Counted from the first letter of the stretch, positions 35,488 to 45,533 are shown. The stretch is DNA of 64,000 bases from Mycolicibacterium rhodesiae (GCF_002086695.1 NZ_MVIH01000006.1:1-64000); one strand, 5' to 3'. A program made the numbers and translations. Notes: generated by a model not told the origin, from the letters alone.

Positions 35488-35844
35488 GGTGAGACCCTTC
35501 CCAAGATCGTCCGGAGGCGGGCAGTCCGCCCCAATCAGTACCTTGGTGCACGATTCGGCCGCGGTCCCCGGCCTGAAGGCGCGAGGAATCAGCAGCCATA
35601 TGGTCCTTGGGAGACAGATGAAGCGCCTCGCCACGTCGGGTTTGTGATCGGCAGCCATCTGTAGGCCGCGTTCCCAGGGGGGAAGGCTACGAGTTCTCCA
35701 CTTGGGATTGCACCCTCTCGCGCTGACAGGACCAATTCCGACCGACAACTCTGGCTTGTCGGGAGCACGCGCTCGTCGAACTCGATTGCCACACTCGTTA
35801 TTCGGAAGCTAATGCACGGACCGTGCGTACTGGCTCACGACTGC
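35488..35844. other. Control region of the chaperone operon
   Basis: Between the small minus-strand gene and the SigH-like promoter at 35845. I searched for a HAIR element (CTTGAGT-N7-ACTCAAG, bound by HspR) and saw none. The minus-strand frame from 35299 continues through most of it, so a longer protein cannot be excluded. Confidence 0.45.
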
Positions 35845-35867
35845 GGAAGCCTCCGATAACCATCGTT
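35845..35867 (+). promoter_or_regulatory. SigH-like promoter candidate for the chaperone operon
   Basis: GGAA (35845-35848), a 16-base spacer, then GTT (35865-35867), preceded by C as in the mycobacterial SigH consensus GGAAY-N16-17-GTT. Transcription would begin near 35874, directly ahead of the ribosome site TAGGAG and the ATG at 35886. The base after GGAA is G instead of C or T, so the match is good but not perfect. Confidence 0.4.
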
Positions 35868-35885
35868 GCGACCGTAGGAGAAGCC

Positions 35886-36350
35886 ATGGCTCTAATGCGA
35901 TTCGATCCGTTTCGCGAATTCGATCGGCTGGCCGAACAAGCAGTGGCCGGCGCACGCACTGCGCGCACGCTTCCCATGGAGGCGGTGCGGCGCGGTGACC
36001 AATTCCTTGTCGCCCTTGATGTGCCGGGGATACAGGGCAGAGACCTTGACGTGACGGTCGAACGCAACGTCATCGAGGTCACCGCGCGCCGTCGTCCGCT
36101 CAAGCAGGATGGTGACGAACTGATCGTTGATGAGCGGCCCCAGGGTGAGTTCCGCCGCCAACTCTTCCTCGGCGACAACCTTGACCCCAACGGGATGAGC
36201 GCGGTCTGTGCCCATGGCGTGTTGACGTTGACCATCCCCGTCTCGGAGCACAGCAAGCCTCGCAAGGTGGAAATCGAGACCACCGACGAAACTCAGCAAG
36301 CCATCGCTACCGAATCCGTGCCACCCCACCAACAAACAGTGAACGCGTAG
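35886..36350 (+). CDS. Hsp20/alpha-crystallin small heat-shock protein
   Basis: A 154-residue small heat-shock protein beginning MALMRFDPFREFDRLAEQ, the N-terminus typical of actinobacterial Hsp18-type proteins. Its alpha-crystallin domain (about 35-130) has MEAVRRGDQFLVALDVPGI and HGVLTLTIPVSEHSKPRKVE; the final LTIPV supplies the edge strand. It is the first gene of an operon that goes on to gsp, dnaK, grpE, cbpA, clpB and trx. It differs strongly from the Hsp20 at 26250. The ribosome site is TAGGAGAAGCC. Confidence 0.92.
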   Translation: MALMRFDPFREFDRLAEQAVAGARTARTLPMEAVRRGDQFLVALDVPGIQGRDLDVTVERNVIEVTARRRPLKQDGDELIVDERPQGEFRRQLFLGDNLDPNGMSAVCAHGVLTLTIPVSEHSKPRKVEIETTDETQQAIATESVPPHQQTVNA

Positions 36351-36358
36351 GAGCAGCG

Positions 36359-36862
36359 ATGGCTGTGCATTCGACGGTGCAGACCTCGGCGGTGCGGACC
36401 AATGAGCCGGCCCGCCAGGTGATCGCCACTTTCGACAACTACGCCGACGCCGAGCGTGCGGTCGACTATCTGTCTGACCGCGGGTTCGAGGTGAACCGGG
36501 TATCGATCGTGGGCCGCGATCTGCAGTACGTAGAACAGGTTCTCGGTCGGTTGAACTATGGCGGGGCGGCGCTGCGTGGTGCCGGCTCGGGCGCCTTGGT
36601 CGGCGCGCTGATCGGATGGATCTTCGGCTTGTTGAGCTGGATCGACCCATTGGTCTCGGCCCTGGTGCTGGCCGGCTACGGCCTGGTTTTCGGGGCCATC
36701 GTTGGCGCCGCTTTCGGGCTGCTGGTGCACGCTCTCCAACGCGGCCAACGCGATTTTCGCTCGGTTAGCGGGCTGCGCCCCAGCTCCTATGACGTCGTTG
36801 TGGACGTGCAGGTTGCCGATCGTGCATTGCAACTCCTGACCAGCGGCAATCGAAAGGAATAG
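36359..36862 (+). CDS. General stress protein (GSP17M/YflT-like) membrane protein
   Basis: A 167-residue protein. An N-terminal domain (VIATFDNYADAERAVDYLSDRG) of the YflT/general stress protein 17M type is followed by a glycine-rich hydrophobic part (about 65-130) with two to three membrane helices (ALVGALIGWIFGLL, SALVLAGYGLVFGAIVGAAF) and a beta-rich C-terminus (YDVVVDVQVADRALQLL). The function is unknown, though members are induced by stress. It is 8 bases after hsp20 and 3 bases before dnaK, so it is translated with the chaperones. Confidence 0.8.
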   Translation: MAVHSTVQTSAVRTNEPARQVIATFDNYADAERAVDYLSDRGFEVNRVSIVGRDLQYVEQVLGRLNYGGAALRGAGSGALVGALIGWIFGLLSWIDPLVSALVLAGYGLVFGAIVGAAFGLLVHALQRGQRDFRSVSGLRPSSYDVVVDVQVADRALQLLTSGNRKE

Positions 36863-36865
36863 ACG

Positions 36866-38752
36866 ATGGCAACAGCGGTAGGTATCGACCTTGGGACCAC
36901 GAATTCGGTGATTGCCGCCTGGCAGGGCGGGGAACCGGTTGTGATTCCCAACACCGAAGGCGCGCGCACCACACCCTCGGTGGTGGCTTTCACAGAAAAC
37001 GGCGAGCGACTGGTCGGGCAACTGGCCAGGCGACAGTCGATCATGAACCCAAAGGGCACCATCTATTCGGCCAAGAGGTTCATCGGTCGTCGCTTCGACG
37101 AGATATCGGAGGAAGCCAAGGCGGTCAGCTTCGACGTCGTCGAAGGCGAAGGTGGCGCCGCCCGGTTCGACGTGCGGGGCAGGCAATACTCGCCAGAGGA
37201 GATCAGCGCGCAGGTATTGCGCAAGCTCGTCGAGGACGCCGGCAAGTTCCTCGGTGAGCGGGTCAAGGAAGCGGTGATCACCGTCCCCGCGTACTTCAAC
37301 GATGCGCAACGCAACGCCACAAAGGATGCCGGGCGGATCGCCGGGCTGGAAGTGCTGAGAATCATCAACGAGCCCACGGCTGCAGCGCTGGCGTACGGCC
37401 TGGACAAGAAAGGCCACGAGACCGTGCTGGTCTTCGATCTCGGTGGCGGCACGTTCGATGTCAGCCTTCTCGACGTCGGTGACGGGGTGGTCGAGGTTCG
37501 CTCCACCGCGGGTGATTCCCATCTGGGTGGCGACGACTTCGACCGCCGGCTCGTGGACTACCTGGCGGACGAATTCCAACGTGAGAACAACATTGATCTG
37601 CGAAAGGACTCGCAGGCGCTGCAGCGACTGTTCGAGGCTGCCGAGAAGGCGAAAGTCGAGCTGTCGTCGGTGACACAGACGCAGGTCAACCTGCCATTTG
37701 TGACCGCCGACGCCAACGGCCCCAAGCACCTCACCATGACCATCAATCGGTCGAAGTTCGAGGAACTCACACACGATCTGGTGGAGCGCTGCCTGGGTCC
37801 GGTCAAGCAGACGATGGACGACGCCAAGGTGACGGCGAATGACATCGACGAGGTCATCCTGGTCGGCGGGTCGACCCGTATCCCCGCCGTCCAGGCCCTG
37901 GTCCGCCGGCTCACCGGCGGCAAGGACCCGAACATGACCGTCAACCCCGACGAGGTGGTCGCAATGGGTGCCGCGATTCAGGCGGGCGTGCTCAAAGGCG
38001 AGGTCTCCGATGTCCTGCTTCTCGACGTCACCCCGCTCTCGCTGGGGGTGGAGACTGCCGGTGGTGTGATGACCAAGATCATCGAACGAAACACCACCAT
38101 CCCGGCGCGCCGCAGCGAGGTGTTCAGCACCGCTGCAGACAATCAACCGGCTGTGGATATCGTTGTGCTGCAGGGTGAACGCGAGATGGCGAAGGACAAC
38201 CGGGTACTCGGCAGGTTCAAGCTGGAGAACATCCGGCCGGCCCCCCGCGGCGAGCCACAGATCGAGGTCACGTTCGACATCGATGCCAATGGGATCCTCC
38301 ACGTCACCGCGCGTGACAAGGACACCGGCGCCGAGCAGAGCATCACCATCAGCGAACAGTCGAACCTCGATCACAACGAGGTCGAGCGGATGCTCGCAGA
38401 GGCCGAGTCGCACCGGCGCGAGGATGAACAGCTGCGAAAGCAAGTCGATGCGCGCAATGAACTCGATTCCGCCGCTTACCAAGTCGAGCGTCGCCTCGCC
38501 GAGCTGGGTGACTCCGCGGCGCCACATGACCGGGCCCGGGCCGAGATGCTGGTCGCCGACGCCAAGCAAGCCGTCACCGACGAGGCGCCGCTGGAACGCG
38601 TGCAATCGCTGACATCCGAACTGCAGCAGGCGCTCTACGGGCTGCAGCCCATCCAGGGCGGCAGCAACGGACAGCAGGGGCCCTCTGCCAACGGGCACGG
38701 TGCGCCGGCGGGCGACGACGACGTGGTCGACGCCGAGTTCGATCGGGGCTGA
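36866..38752 (+). CDS. dnaK: Molecular chaperone DnaK (accessory copy)
   Basis: A full-length 628-residue Hsp70. ATPase motifs: GIDLGTTNS at the start, [30 protein letters not shown] and [11 protein letters not shown]. The substrate-binding domain (from about 390) has [16 protein letters not shown], and the acidic tail ends [10 protein letters not shown]. It refolds proteins with its J-protein and GrpE. Because the usual mycobacterial dnaK operon has a zinc-finger DnaJ and no clpB in tandem, this is probably a second dnaK. It carries an unusually small GrpE and a CbpA-type J-protein as partners. Confidence 0.95.
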   Translation: MATAVGIDLGTTNSVIAAWQGGEPVVIPNTEGARTTPSVVAFTENGERLVGQLARRQSIMNPKGTIYSAKRFIGRRFDEISEEAKAVSFDVVEGEGGAARFDVRGRQYSPEEISAQVLRKLVEDAGKFLGERVKEAVITVPAYFNDAQRNATKDAGRIAGLEVLRIINEPTAAALAYGLDKKGHETVLVFDLGGGTFDVSLLDVGDGVVEVRSTAGDSHLGGDDFDRRLVDYLADEFQRENNIDLRKDSQALQRLFEAAEKAKVELSSVTQTQVNLPFVTADANGPKHLTMTINRSKFEELTHDLVERCLGPVKQTMDDAKVTANDIDEVILVGGSTRIPAVQALVRRLTGGKDPNMTVNPDEVVAMGAAIQAGVLKGEVSDVLLLDVTPLSLGVETAGGVMTKIIERNTTIPARRSEVFSTAADNQPAVDIVVLQGEREMAKDNRVLGRFKLENIRPAPRGEPQIEVTFDIDANGILHVTARDKDTGAEQSITISEQSNLDHNEVERMLAEAESHRREDEQLRKQVDARNELDSAAYQVERRLAELGDSAAPHDRARAEMLVADAKQAVTDEAPLERVQSLTSELQQALYGLQPIQGGSNGQQGPSANGHGAPAGDDDVVDAEFDRG

Positions 38753-38758
38753 CCCACC

Positions 38759-39283
38759 ATGGTCAGTTCGACGGAACATTCGCAGACCGACGAGGACCGG
38801 GCGGCGGTCGAGAATGCCGCGCCTGAAGCGGTTGCCACCCCGAACGATTCGGACGCCGAGCTTGCCAGGATCGAAGATCGCTGGCGTCGTGCGGTCGCTG
38901 ATCTGGACAACCTTCGAAAGAGATACGCCCGTGAATTGGACCGCGAGCGAACAACGGAACGGTCCAGAGTGGCCGGTGCGTGGCTGCCCGTCGTAGATAA
39001 CTTGGAGCGGGCGATCGCTCATGCGGGTGACCAGTCCGACGCGGTCGTCGAGGGCGTGCGGAGCATTCTGGGGCAGGCACTGCAGGTTCTCGATCAACTG
39101 GGTTACCCGCGCGATGTGGAGTCGGGGGTGCCGTTTGACCCGCAGCGTCACGAGGTGGTCGGAGTCGTCGAGCATGGCGACAGCCCACCCGGGACGGTTG
39201 TCGAGGTGCTGCGCCCGGGCTACGGACAAGGCTCGAACCAGTTACGGCCGGCGTCCGTCGTGGTCAGCCGACGCGAGGAGTAG
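38759..39283 (+). CDS. grpE: Nucleotide exchange factor GrpE (short form)
   Basis: A 174-residue GrpE, shorter than the usual mycobacterial form of about 230 residues. After an acidic N-terminus comes the helical part ([19 protein letters not shown]) and the C-terminal beta domain ([29 protein letters not shown]). It releases ADP from DnaK. It is 6 bases after dnaK and 5 bases before the J-protein gene, so the three are made together. Confidence 0.92.
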   Translation: MVSSTEHSQTDEDRAAVENAAPEAVATPNDSDAELARIEDRWRRAVADLDNLRKRYARELDRERTTERSRVAGAWLPVVDNLERAIAHAGDQSDAVVEGVRSILGQALQVLDQLGYPRDVESGVPFDPQRHEVVGVVEHGDSPPGTVVEVLRPGYGQGSNQLRPASVVVSRREE

Positions 39284-39288
39284 GTCGG

Positions 39289-40206
39289 GTGGCCCGCGAC
39301 TACTACGAAGTCCTCGGTGTGTCGCGGGACGCGAGCACCGACCAACTCCAGCAGGCGTTCCGCACGCTGGCCCGCAAGTACCACCCGGATGTCAACAAGG
39401 ATCCAACAGCCGAAGACAGGTTCAAAGAGGTCAATGAGGCCTATCACGTGTTGTCGGACCCCGACACCCGTAAGCGGTACGACCGCTTCGGCGAAGACTT
39501 TCGGCAGGTACCCGAGGATTGGGAGGCGCGAGCAGCGGCCGGTGCCGGTGGATTCGGCGGTGCTGGGCGATCAGGCACCCGGGTGCGTTACGGCCAAGGC
39601 TTCGGTGGGACCGGCGGTGGCATCAACATTGAAGACCTTTTCGGTGAGATGTTCGGCGGCGGTGGCGGATTCGGCCCGATTCCGGGCGCTGACCAGGAAG
39701 CGAGCTTGGAGCTCACTGTCGAGGAGGCTTACCGCGGCGGCAAACGCCAGATCTCGCTGGGTGGCCGGAACTACCGGGTCAACATCCCTGCCGGTGTCAT
39801 CGACGGTCAGCGTATCCGGCTGGCCGGAGAGGGCGGCCGGGGTAACGGAGATGCACCGGCGGGAGATCTCTATCTGCGCGTGCGAATCAAGCCGCATCCC
39901 CAGTTCCGTCTCGACGGACGCGATGTCACCGTCGATCTGCCGGTATCGCCCTGGGAGGCGGTGCTGGGGACCACTGTCGCGGTCCGGACACCCGGCGGTG
40001 AAGCAAAAGTTGCGGTGCCCCAGGGTTCGTCGACGGGCAGGCGGTTGCGTTTGCGCGGCGAAGGTATGCCTAATCCACGTGGTGTCGCCGGCGACCTCTA
40101 CGCAGAGATCAAGGTGATGGTGCCAGCGCAACCCACTGGGCGAGAGCGTGAGTTATTCGAACAACTGGCGGCGGTGTCCACGTTTGACCCGAGGAGGGGA
40201 CGATGA
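39289..40206 (+). CDS. cbpA: CbpA-type J-domain co-chaperone
   Basis: A 305-residue DnaJ-family protein: J-domain (residues 3-68) with the HPD motif at 32-34, a long glycine/phenylalanine-rich linker (about 80-140), then two C-terminal beta domains. It has no CxxCxGxG zinc fingers, so it belongs to the CbpA/DjlB class rather than DnaJ1. It delivers unfolded proteins to the DnaK encoded upstream. The start is GTG 39289. Its stop overlaps the next gene, which encodes a CbpM-like modulator; the J-protein plus CbpM pair is known from E. coli. Confidence 0.92.
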   Translation: MARDYYEVLGVSRDASTDQLQQAFRTLARKYHPDVNKDPTAEDRFKEVNEAYHVLSDPDTRKRYDRFGEDFRQVPEDWEARAAAGAGGFGGAGRSGTRVRYGQGFGGTGGGINIEDLFGEMFGGGGGFGPIPGADQEASLELTVEEAYRGGKRQISLGGRNYRVNIPAGVIDGQRIRLAGEGGRGNGDAPAGDLYLRVRIKPHPQFRLDGRDVTVDLPVSPWEAVLGTTVAVRTPGGEAKVAVPQGSSTGRRLRLRGEGMPNPRGVAGDLYAEIKVMVPAQPTGRERELFEQLAAVSTFDPRRGR

Positions 40207-40520
40207 CCGCCCCGCGCTATGTGCTGACGCGACGGCCCGCCATGCGACTCGACGTTTTCGCGATGCGCTGCGGATTGCATCCCGAGATGGTGCGCCGACT
40301 GGTGGCGCTCGGCCTCGTCGCCTGCCGACGGGATTCCGCCGGCGACCCCTCATTCGAATCTTCAGCGTTGGTGACAGTCGCCCGCATTCAGCGATTGAGG
40401 ACCGGTCTTGGACTGAATTATGCGGCGATCGGGCTGGTCCTCGACCTGCTGGACCATATCGAAGAGCTGGAATCTGCTTCTCGCACAAGGAGGACGCCAC
40501 CGTGGACATCAACAAACTGA
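40203..40520 (+). CDS. MerR/CbpM-like chaperone modulator
   Basis: A 105-residue MerR-fold protein with [20 protein letters not shown] as recognition helices and a C-terminal helix ([19 protein letters not shown]). It is related to both CbpM (inhibitor of CbpA) and HspR (repressor of dnaK operons). The typical HspR start is absent and no HAIR site was seen, so inhibition of the J-protein is the more likely role. ATGA overlap with cbpA; its 3' end overlaps the clpB start. Confidence 0.8.
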   Translation: MTAPRYVLTRRPAMRLDVFAMRCGLHPEMVRRLVALGLVACRRDSAGDPSFESSALVTVARIQRLRTGLGLNYAAIGLVLDLLDHIEELESASRTRRTPPWTSTN

Positions 40521-43126
40521 CCCAGAAGTCACAGGAGGCACTGGCCGAAGCGCAGAGCATGGCGACCAGAATGGGCCATATCGAGGTCGACGGCGAACAT
40601 CTGCTGATGGCGCTTATTGACCAGCCCGATGGTCTGGTGCCGCGGCTGCTTGATCAGGCGGGCGCCGACACCGGGGCGTTGCGCTCCGACCTGGAACGCG
40701 AGCTGAACCGGCGCCCCAAGGTGAGCGGTCCGGGTGCAGTGCAGGGCCAGGTCTCTGTCACCAGAAGGCTGGCGAATCTGTTGGAGGCCGCCGAGCGGGA
40801 AGCCAAGCGGCTCAAGGACGAATACGTGTCCGTTGAGCATCTGGTCATCGCCCTTGCCGAAGAAGGTGCATCTACCGCCGCAGGCCGGATACTCGCCGGA
40901 AACGGTGTGACACGAGATTCCTTCCTGGGTGCATTGACCAAAGTCCGCGGCAACCAACGGGTCACCTCCGCGACACCCGAGGGGGCTTACGAAGCGCTGG
41001 AGAAGTACGGCCGCGATCTCGTCGCCGAGGGACGCGCCGGCAAGCTGGATCCAGTGATCGGCCGAGACGCCGAGATCCGCAGGGTAATCCAGATCCTCAG
41101 CCGCAAGACCAAGAACAACCCCGTCTTGATCGGCGACCCCGGGGTGGGTAAGACCGCGATCGTCGAGGGGTTGGCCCAGCGGATCGTTCGCGCGGACGTC
41201 CCGGAAGGTCTGCGCGACAAGACGATCTTCTCCCTCGACATGGGCTCGCTGGTGGCAGGTGCCAAGTACCGCGGCGAGTTCGAGGAACGGCTGCAGGCGG
41301 TCCTGTCGGAGGTGAAAGCGGGCGAGGGTCGAATCCTGTTGTTTGTCGACGAGCTGCACACCGTGGTCGGCGCCGGGTCCGCAGAGGGGTCGCTGGACGC
41401 AGGCAACATGCTCAAGCCGATGCTGGCCCGTGGCGAGCTGCACATGATCGGTGCCACAACCCTCGACGAATACCGCAAGCACATTGAAAAGGACGCTGCG
41501 TTGGAGCGCCGGTTCCAGACCGTCCTGGTCGACGAACCGGACGTCGAGGACACCGTGTCGATTCTGCGCGGGTTGCGTGAGCGTCTCGAGGTGTTCCACG
41601 GGGTGAAGATTCAGGATGCCGCATTGGTAGCGGCGGCAACCCTGTCACACCGCTACATCACCGACCGCTTCCTGCCCGATAAGGCGATCGATCTGGTGGA
41701 CGAGGCGTGTGCGCGGTTACGAACCGAAATCGATTCGATGCCGGCGGAATTGGATGAGATCACCCGTCGGGTCACCCGGCTCGAGATCGAGGAGGCGGCG
41801 CTGGCCAAGGAGACCGACACGGCCAGCAAGTCCCGGTTGGAAGAACTTCGCAAAGAACTGGCAGATCTGCGAGCGGAGGCAGACGCGCGGCATGCGCAAT
41901 GGGATGCCGAACGCCAGGCGATCCGGCGGGTACAGGAACTGCGCGGGCAACTCGAGCAGCTTCGGCACGAGGCAGAAGAAGCCGAACGCGACTATGACCT
42001 CAACCGGGCGGCCGAGTTGCGCTACGGCCAGATCACCGAGCTGGAACGCAAACTGCAAGCGGCCGAGGAACAGCTGGCGTCCAAGCAGGGCGAAAAGCGG
42101 CTGCTTCGCGAGGTCGTCACCCAGGACGAGATCGCCGAAATCGTTGCCGCATGGACCGGTATACCGGTGGCCCGATTGCAGGAGGGTGAACGGGAGAAGC
42201 TTTTGCGGCTCGACGAAATACTGCACGAGCGGGTGATCGGTCAAGATGAGGCGGTACAGCTGGTCGCCGATGCTGTGATTCGGGCCCGATCCGGAATCCG
42301 GGATCCGCGCCGCCCGATCGGCTCGTTCATCTTCCTCGGACCTACCGGGGTCGGTAAGACCGAGCTCGCGAAGACGCTGGCCGCCGCGTTGTTCGACAGT
42401 GAGGACAACACGGTCCGTCTTGACATGAGCGAGTACCAGGAGCGGCACACAGTGAGCCGATTGGTCGGTGCGCCACCGGGATACGTCGGTTACGAGGAGG
42501 GCGGACAGCTCACGGAGGCGGTACGACGCAAGCCCTACTCGGTAGTGCTGCTCGACGAGATCGAGAAGGCGCACGCCGACGTGTTCAACACCTTGCTGCA
42601 GGTGCTCGACGACGGCCGGCTCACCGATGCGCAAGGACGTCAGGTCGACTTCCGCAACACGGTGGTCATCATGACCTCGAACATCGGATCTCTCCACCTG
42701 CTCGACGGCGTCACCGCGGATGGCGAGATCAAGCCAGATGCGCGCGACCGGGTGCTGGCCGAGCTGCGCGGACAGTTCCGTCCCGAGTTCCTCAACCGGG
42801 TCGACGATATCGTGTTGTTCACTCCACTATCGATGCCGCAGCTTGAACGGATCGTCGATCTACAGCTTGCCGAGCTTCGGGATCGGTTGGTGGAAAGGGA
42901 TATCGAGCTCGATATCACCCCGGAGGCCCGCCGGCTCATCGCCCAACACGGCTACGATCCGGTGTATGGGGCGCGGCCGTTGCGCCGCTACATCGCCCAC
43001 GAGGTAGAGACCAGGATAGGGCGGGCCTTGCTGCGCGGCGACATCGCGGGTGGTGGGAAGATCCGCGTCACCGTGGAGAACGGCGAACTCGCCGTGGACT
43101 ATTCGGCGCCGGTCCTGGCGGCTTGA
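40502..43126 (+). CDS. clpB: ATP-dependent disaggregase ClpB
   Basis: A full-length 874-residue Hsp100: N-domain ([17 protein letters not shown] start), first ATPase domain (Walker A GDPGVGKT), a middle coiled-coil domain (about 410-530), and second ATPase domain (GPTGVGKT). The middle domain shows it is ClpB, which extracts proteins from aggregates together with DnaK, and not ClpC. No IGF/L loop for ClpP is expected. I chose GTG 40502 because AAGGAGG precedes it and the sequence [10 protein letters not shown] matches ClpB starts; the frame is open upstream only as a shadow of cbpA and the MerR gene. Confidence 0.94.
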   Translation: MDINKLTQKSQEALAEAQSMATRMGHIEVDGEHLLMALIDQPDGLVPRLLDQAGADTGALRSDLERELNRRPKVSGPGAVQGQVSVTRRLANLLEAAEREAKRLKDEYVSVEHLVIALAEEGASTAAGRILAGNGVTRDSFLGALTKVRGNQRVTSATPEGAYEALEKYGRDLVAEGRAGKLDPVIGRDAEIRRVIQILSRKTKNNPVLIGDPGVGKTAIVEGLAQRIVRADVPEGLRDKTIFSLDMGSLVAGAKYRGEFEERLQAVLSEVKAGEGRILLFVDELHTVVGAGSAEGSLDAGNMLKPMLARGELHMIGATTLDEYRKHIEKDAALERRFQTVLVDEPDVEDTVSILRGLRERLEVFHGVKIQDAALVAAATLSHRYITDRFLPDKAIDLVDEACARLRTEIDSMPAELDEITRRVTRLEIEEAALAKETDTASKSRLEELRKELADLRAEADARHAQWDAERQAIRRVQELRGQLEQLRHEAEEAERDYDLNRAAELRYGQITELERKLQAAEEQLASKQGEKRLLREVVTQDEIAEIVAAWTGIPVARLQEGEREKLLRLDEILHERVIGQDEAVQLVADAVIRARSGIRDPRRPIGSFIFLGPTGVGKTELAKTLAAALFDSEDNTVRLDMSEYQERHTVSRLVGAPPGYVGYEEGGQLTEAVRRKPYSVVLLDEIEKAHADVFNTLLQVLDDGRLTDAQGRQVDFRNTVVIMTSNIGSLHLLDGVTADGEIKPDARDRVLAELRGQFRPEFLNRVDDIVLFTPLSMPQLERIVDLQLAELRDRLVERDIELDITPEARRLIAQHGYDPVYGARPLRRYIAHEVETRIGRALLRGDIAGGGKIRVTVENGELAVDYSAPVLAA

Positions 43127-43139
43127 CGGAGGAGGCGCT

Positions 43140-43592
43140 ATGGAAACAGACATTGTGACATGCCCACACTGCGGAAAACGCAATCGCGTACCAGCGGCGG
43201 CCACGGGGACGCCCCGGTGTGCCAACTGCCACCAGTGGCTGCCGTGGATCGCTGCGGCCGGGGACACGGACTTCACCGAGGTCGCCGAAAAGGCCTCGGT
43301 TCCAGTACTTGTCGACCTGTGGGCAACCTGGTGTGGACCGTGCCGCATGGTGAGTCCGGCGCTGGAACAGCTCGCGACTGAACGCGCCGGGCAACTCAAA
43401 CTGGTCAAGGTCGACGTCGACAAGGCGCCGGCGACTTCGCAGCGGTTCACGGTTCAGGCGGTACCGACACTCTTGCTGCTCGAACACGGACGAATACTGG
43501 CGCGGCAATCGGGCGCGGCACCCGTTGCTGCACTTCGTAATTGGCTGGACAACGCGCTATCGGCCGACAGCGCGAAGGAGGGACGATCATGA
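43140..43592 (+). CDS. trxC: Thioredoxin (Trx2/TrxC type)
   Basis: A 150-residue thioredoxin with an N-terminal zinc ribbon (CPHCGKRN and CANCHQW) and a thioredoxin domain with active site WATWCGPCRMV and cis-proline AVPTLLLL. This is the Trx2 (trxC) form, linked in other bacteria to oxidative stress, where the zinc ribbon can sense oxidation. It reduces disulphides in the cytosol. Ribosome site GGAGGAGGCGCT; the stop overlaps the UBP gene (ATGA). Confidence 0.9.
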   Translation: METDIVTCPHCGKRNRVPAAATGTPRCANCHQWLPWIAAAGDTDFTEVAEKASVPVLVDLWATWCGPCRMVSPALEQLATERAGQLKLVKVDVDKAPATSQRFTVQAVPTLLLLEHGRILARQSGAAPVAALRNWLDNALSADSAKEGRS

Positions 43593-43852
43593 CGTCTGTA
43601 GGGATCGATCCACACGTGGCGGCGATCCGCCCAGTGCGTCCACGCGCGGCCGGCTGCGAGGAATGTCTACGCCTCGGCACTCCATGGGTGCACCTGCGGT
43701 TGTGCCTGACGTGCGGGCACGTCGGTTGTTGCGACTCGTCACCGATGCGGCATGCCCGAGCGCACGCGCATACGGTGAGCCACCCGATCGTGCAATCGAT
43801 GGAACCCGGCGAGAACTGGCGGTGGTGCTATGTCCACGAGAATTATGTCTGA
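43589..43852 (+). CDS. UBP-type zinc finger protein
   Basis: An 87-residue protein made of little else than a ubiquitin-hydrolase-type zinc finger: CEECLRLG, CLTCGHVGCCDSS, HARAHAHTVSHP and WRWCYVHE supply the Cys and His ligands. In eukaryotes this fold binds the ubiquitin C-terminus; in bacteria it is of unknown role but commonly sits next to the cNMP-domain flavoprotein seen here. It overlaps thioredoxin upstream (ATGA) and the flavoprotein downstream. Confidence 0.87.
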   Translation: MTSVGIDPHVAAIRPVRPRAAGCEECLRLGTPWVHLRLCLTCGHVGCCDSSPMRHARAHAHTVSHPIVQSMEPGENWRWCYVHENYV

Positions 43853-45533
43853 GGTCACCGCCGAGGAGCGCGAGTCGACTTCGCTGGCGGAAACTCCCGA
43901 CATCTACGGCGCGTACCCGCGACTGTCCGACGACCAAATTGCCACCCTCGAGGCAGGCGGCGCCCGGCGCGCCGTAGAGACGGGCGAAATACTGGTCCAA
44001 GAGGGGAAGCGCTCTGATTACTTCTTCGTCATCCTGTCCGGCAAAATCGCTGTCAGCACCACCGACGACATGGGTATTCGGCACGTCATCCGGGTACATG
44101 GCCCTGGGCGGTTCCTCGGGGAGCTCGGCGACCTCGAAGGACAAGCCGCCTTTTATACCGCCGAAGTGGTGGAACCCGGCGAAGTGCTCGTCATACCGAC
44201 CGAGCGGGTGCGGGATCTGGTCGTCCACGATCCGGTCCTCAGCGATCTCATCCTGCGCGCGTACCTATTGCGCCGCTCGCTGCTCATCCAACAAGAACAT
44301 GGATTCCGGATCATCGGATCCTGCTACTCGCCGGACACTGCCCGTCTGCGGGAATTCGCGGCGCGAAATCGTCTGCCACACAGGTGGATCGACCTTGAAC
44401 GTGACAAGCACGCCGAACGGCTGCTGCAGCGGTTCGGAATATCGCCCCAAGACGCTCCGGTGGTGGTCTGGGGCGGGGCGGTGCTGCGCAATCCGACCAA
44501 CACCGAGCTGGCTCGTTGGGTTGGACTGCCGGCACCGGATACCGTCCCCGACGAATGCGACCTCGTCGTGGTGGGCGCTGGTCCGGCCGGGCTCGGCGCT
44601 GCGGTGTATGCCGCGTCGGAGGGCCTGACCACCGCGACCATCGAGCGGTTCGCAACCGGCGGGCAGGCTGGGACATCGTCGAGAATCGAGAACTACCTCG
44701 GGTTCCCCGGCGGAATCTCCGGAGCCGACCTTGCCGAACGGGCGGCGCTTCAGGCCGGCAAGTTTGGTGCGCGGACCATCGTCTCCACGGAGATCACCCG
44801 GCTGGAATCCAGTGGCGGACAGCACCGGTTGACGCTCGCAAACGGGACGTCGGTGGTGGCCAGGGCCGTGGTGCTGGCTATGGGAGCCCGGTACCGAAAG
44901 CTGTGTGTGCCAGGCATTGAAACGTTCGAGGGCAACGGCGTTTACTACGCCGCCACCTTTCAAGAGGCGTTGATGTGCGGCATCGGGCCCGTCGTCATCG
45001 TGGGGGGAGGTAACTCCGCGGGTCAGGCGGCGGTGTTCCTGTCCTCGCTGGTTTCGCGGGTGTACGTGGTGATCCGCGGCGACGACTTGAACAAAGACAT
45101 GTCTCGATATCTCGTCGACCAGATCCTCCTGAACCCCCGTGTGACGGTCCTATCGTGCACCGAGGTCCGGGAAGTACATGGAAACGGCGTACTCAGTTCC
45201 GTGGTGACCGAGGACAAGCGCACGGGCGAACGACAATCGATCCAGACCCCAGCCCTGTTCGTCTTCATCGGCGCCGATCCCAATACCGGATGGCTCGCCG
45301 GTGCGATTCAACTCGACGACCGTGGCTTCATCCCGACGGGCCAGGCCGCGCTTTACTCGGACACCGACGAAAACCAACTGCGCACACCGGGTCAGCCGAG
45401 GACGTTGGAGACCAGCCAACCCGGTGTATTCGCGGCAGGCGACGTGCGTAGCGGCTCGGTGAAGAGGGTGGCCTCCGCGGTTGGCGAAGGGGCGATGGCC
45501 ATCAGCCAAATCCACGCGTACTTCGGCGGCTGA
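43830..45533 (+). CDS. Flavin disulphide-reductase-like protein with cyclic-nucleotide-binding domain
   Basis: A 567-residue fusion. An N-terminal cyclic-nucleotide-binding domain (about 25-140: ILVQEGKRSDYFFVILSGKI, RFLGELGDLEG) is followed by a thioredoxin-like segment (about 155-230, IIGSCYSPDTARLREFAARN) and a thioredoxin-reductase-like FAD/NADPH body (GAGPAGLGAAVYA, then GGGNSAGQAA). The CATC redox pair of thioredoxin reductase is replaced by AATF (YYAATFQEA), so it cannot reduce thioredoxin in the usual way. It is the last gene of the chaperone operon. Start ATG 43830 or 43845. Confidence 0.88.
   Translation: MSTRIMSEVTAEERESTSLAETPDIYGAYPRLSDDQIATLEAGGARRAVETGEILVQEGKRSDYFFVILSGKIAVSTTDDMGIRHVIRVHGPGRFLGELGDLEGQAAFYTAEVVEPGEVLVIPTERVRDLVVHDPVLSDLILRAYLLRRSLLIQQEHGFRIIGSCYSPDTARLREFAARNRLPHRWIDLERDKHAERLLQRFGISPQDAPVVVWGGAVLRNPTNTELARWVGLPAPDTVPDECDLVVVGAGPAGLGAAVYAASEGLTTATIERFATGGQAGTSSRIENYLGFPGGISGADLAERAALQAGKFGARTIVSTEITRLESSGGQHRLTLANGTSVVARAVVLAMGARYRKLCVPGIETFEGNGVYYAATFQEALMCGIGPVVIVGGGNSAGQAAVFLSSLVSRVYVVIRGDDLNKDMSRYLVDQILLNPRVTVLSCTEVREVHGNGVLSSVVTEDKRTGERQSIQTPALFVFIGADPNTGWLAGAIQLDDRGFIPTGQAALYSDTDENQLRTPGQPRTLETSQPGVFAAGDVRSGSVKRVASAVGEGAMAISQIHAYFGG

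Noticed and set aside
35488..35885. HspR/HAIR element before the chaperone operon
   Set aside because: I searched for CTTGAGT-N7-ACTCAAG and found no match on either strand.
36293..39229. A 978-codon open frame on the minus strand opposite gsp, dnaK and grpE
   Set aside because: The dnaK, grpE and stress-protein readings on the plus strand are unmistakable; the antisense frame is a high-GC shadow.
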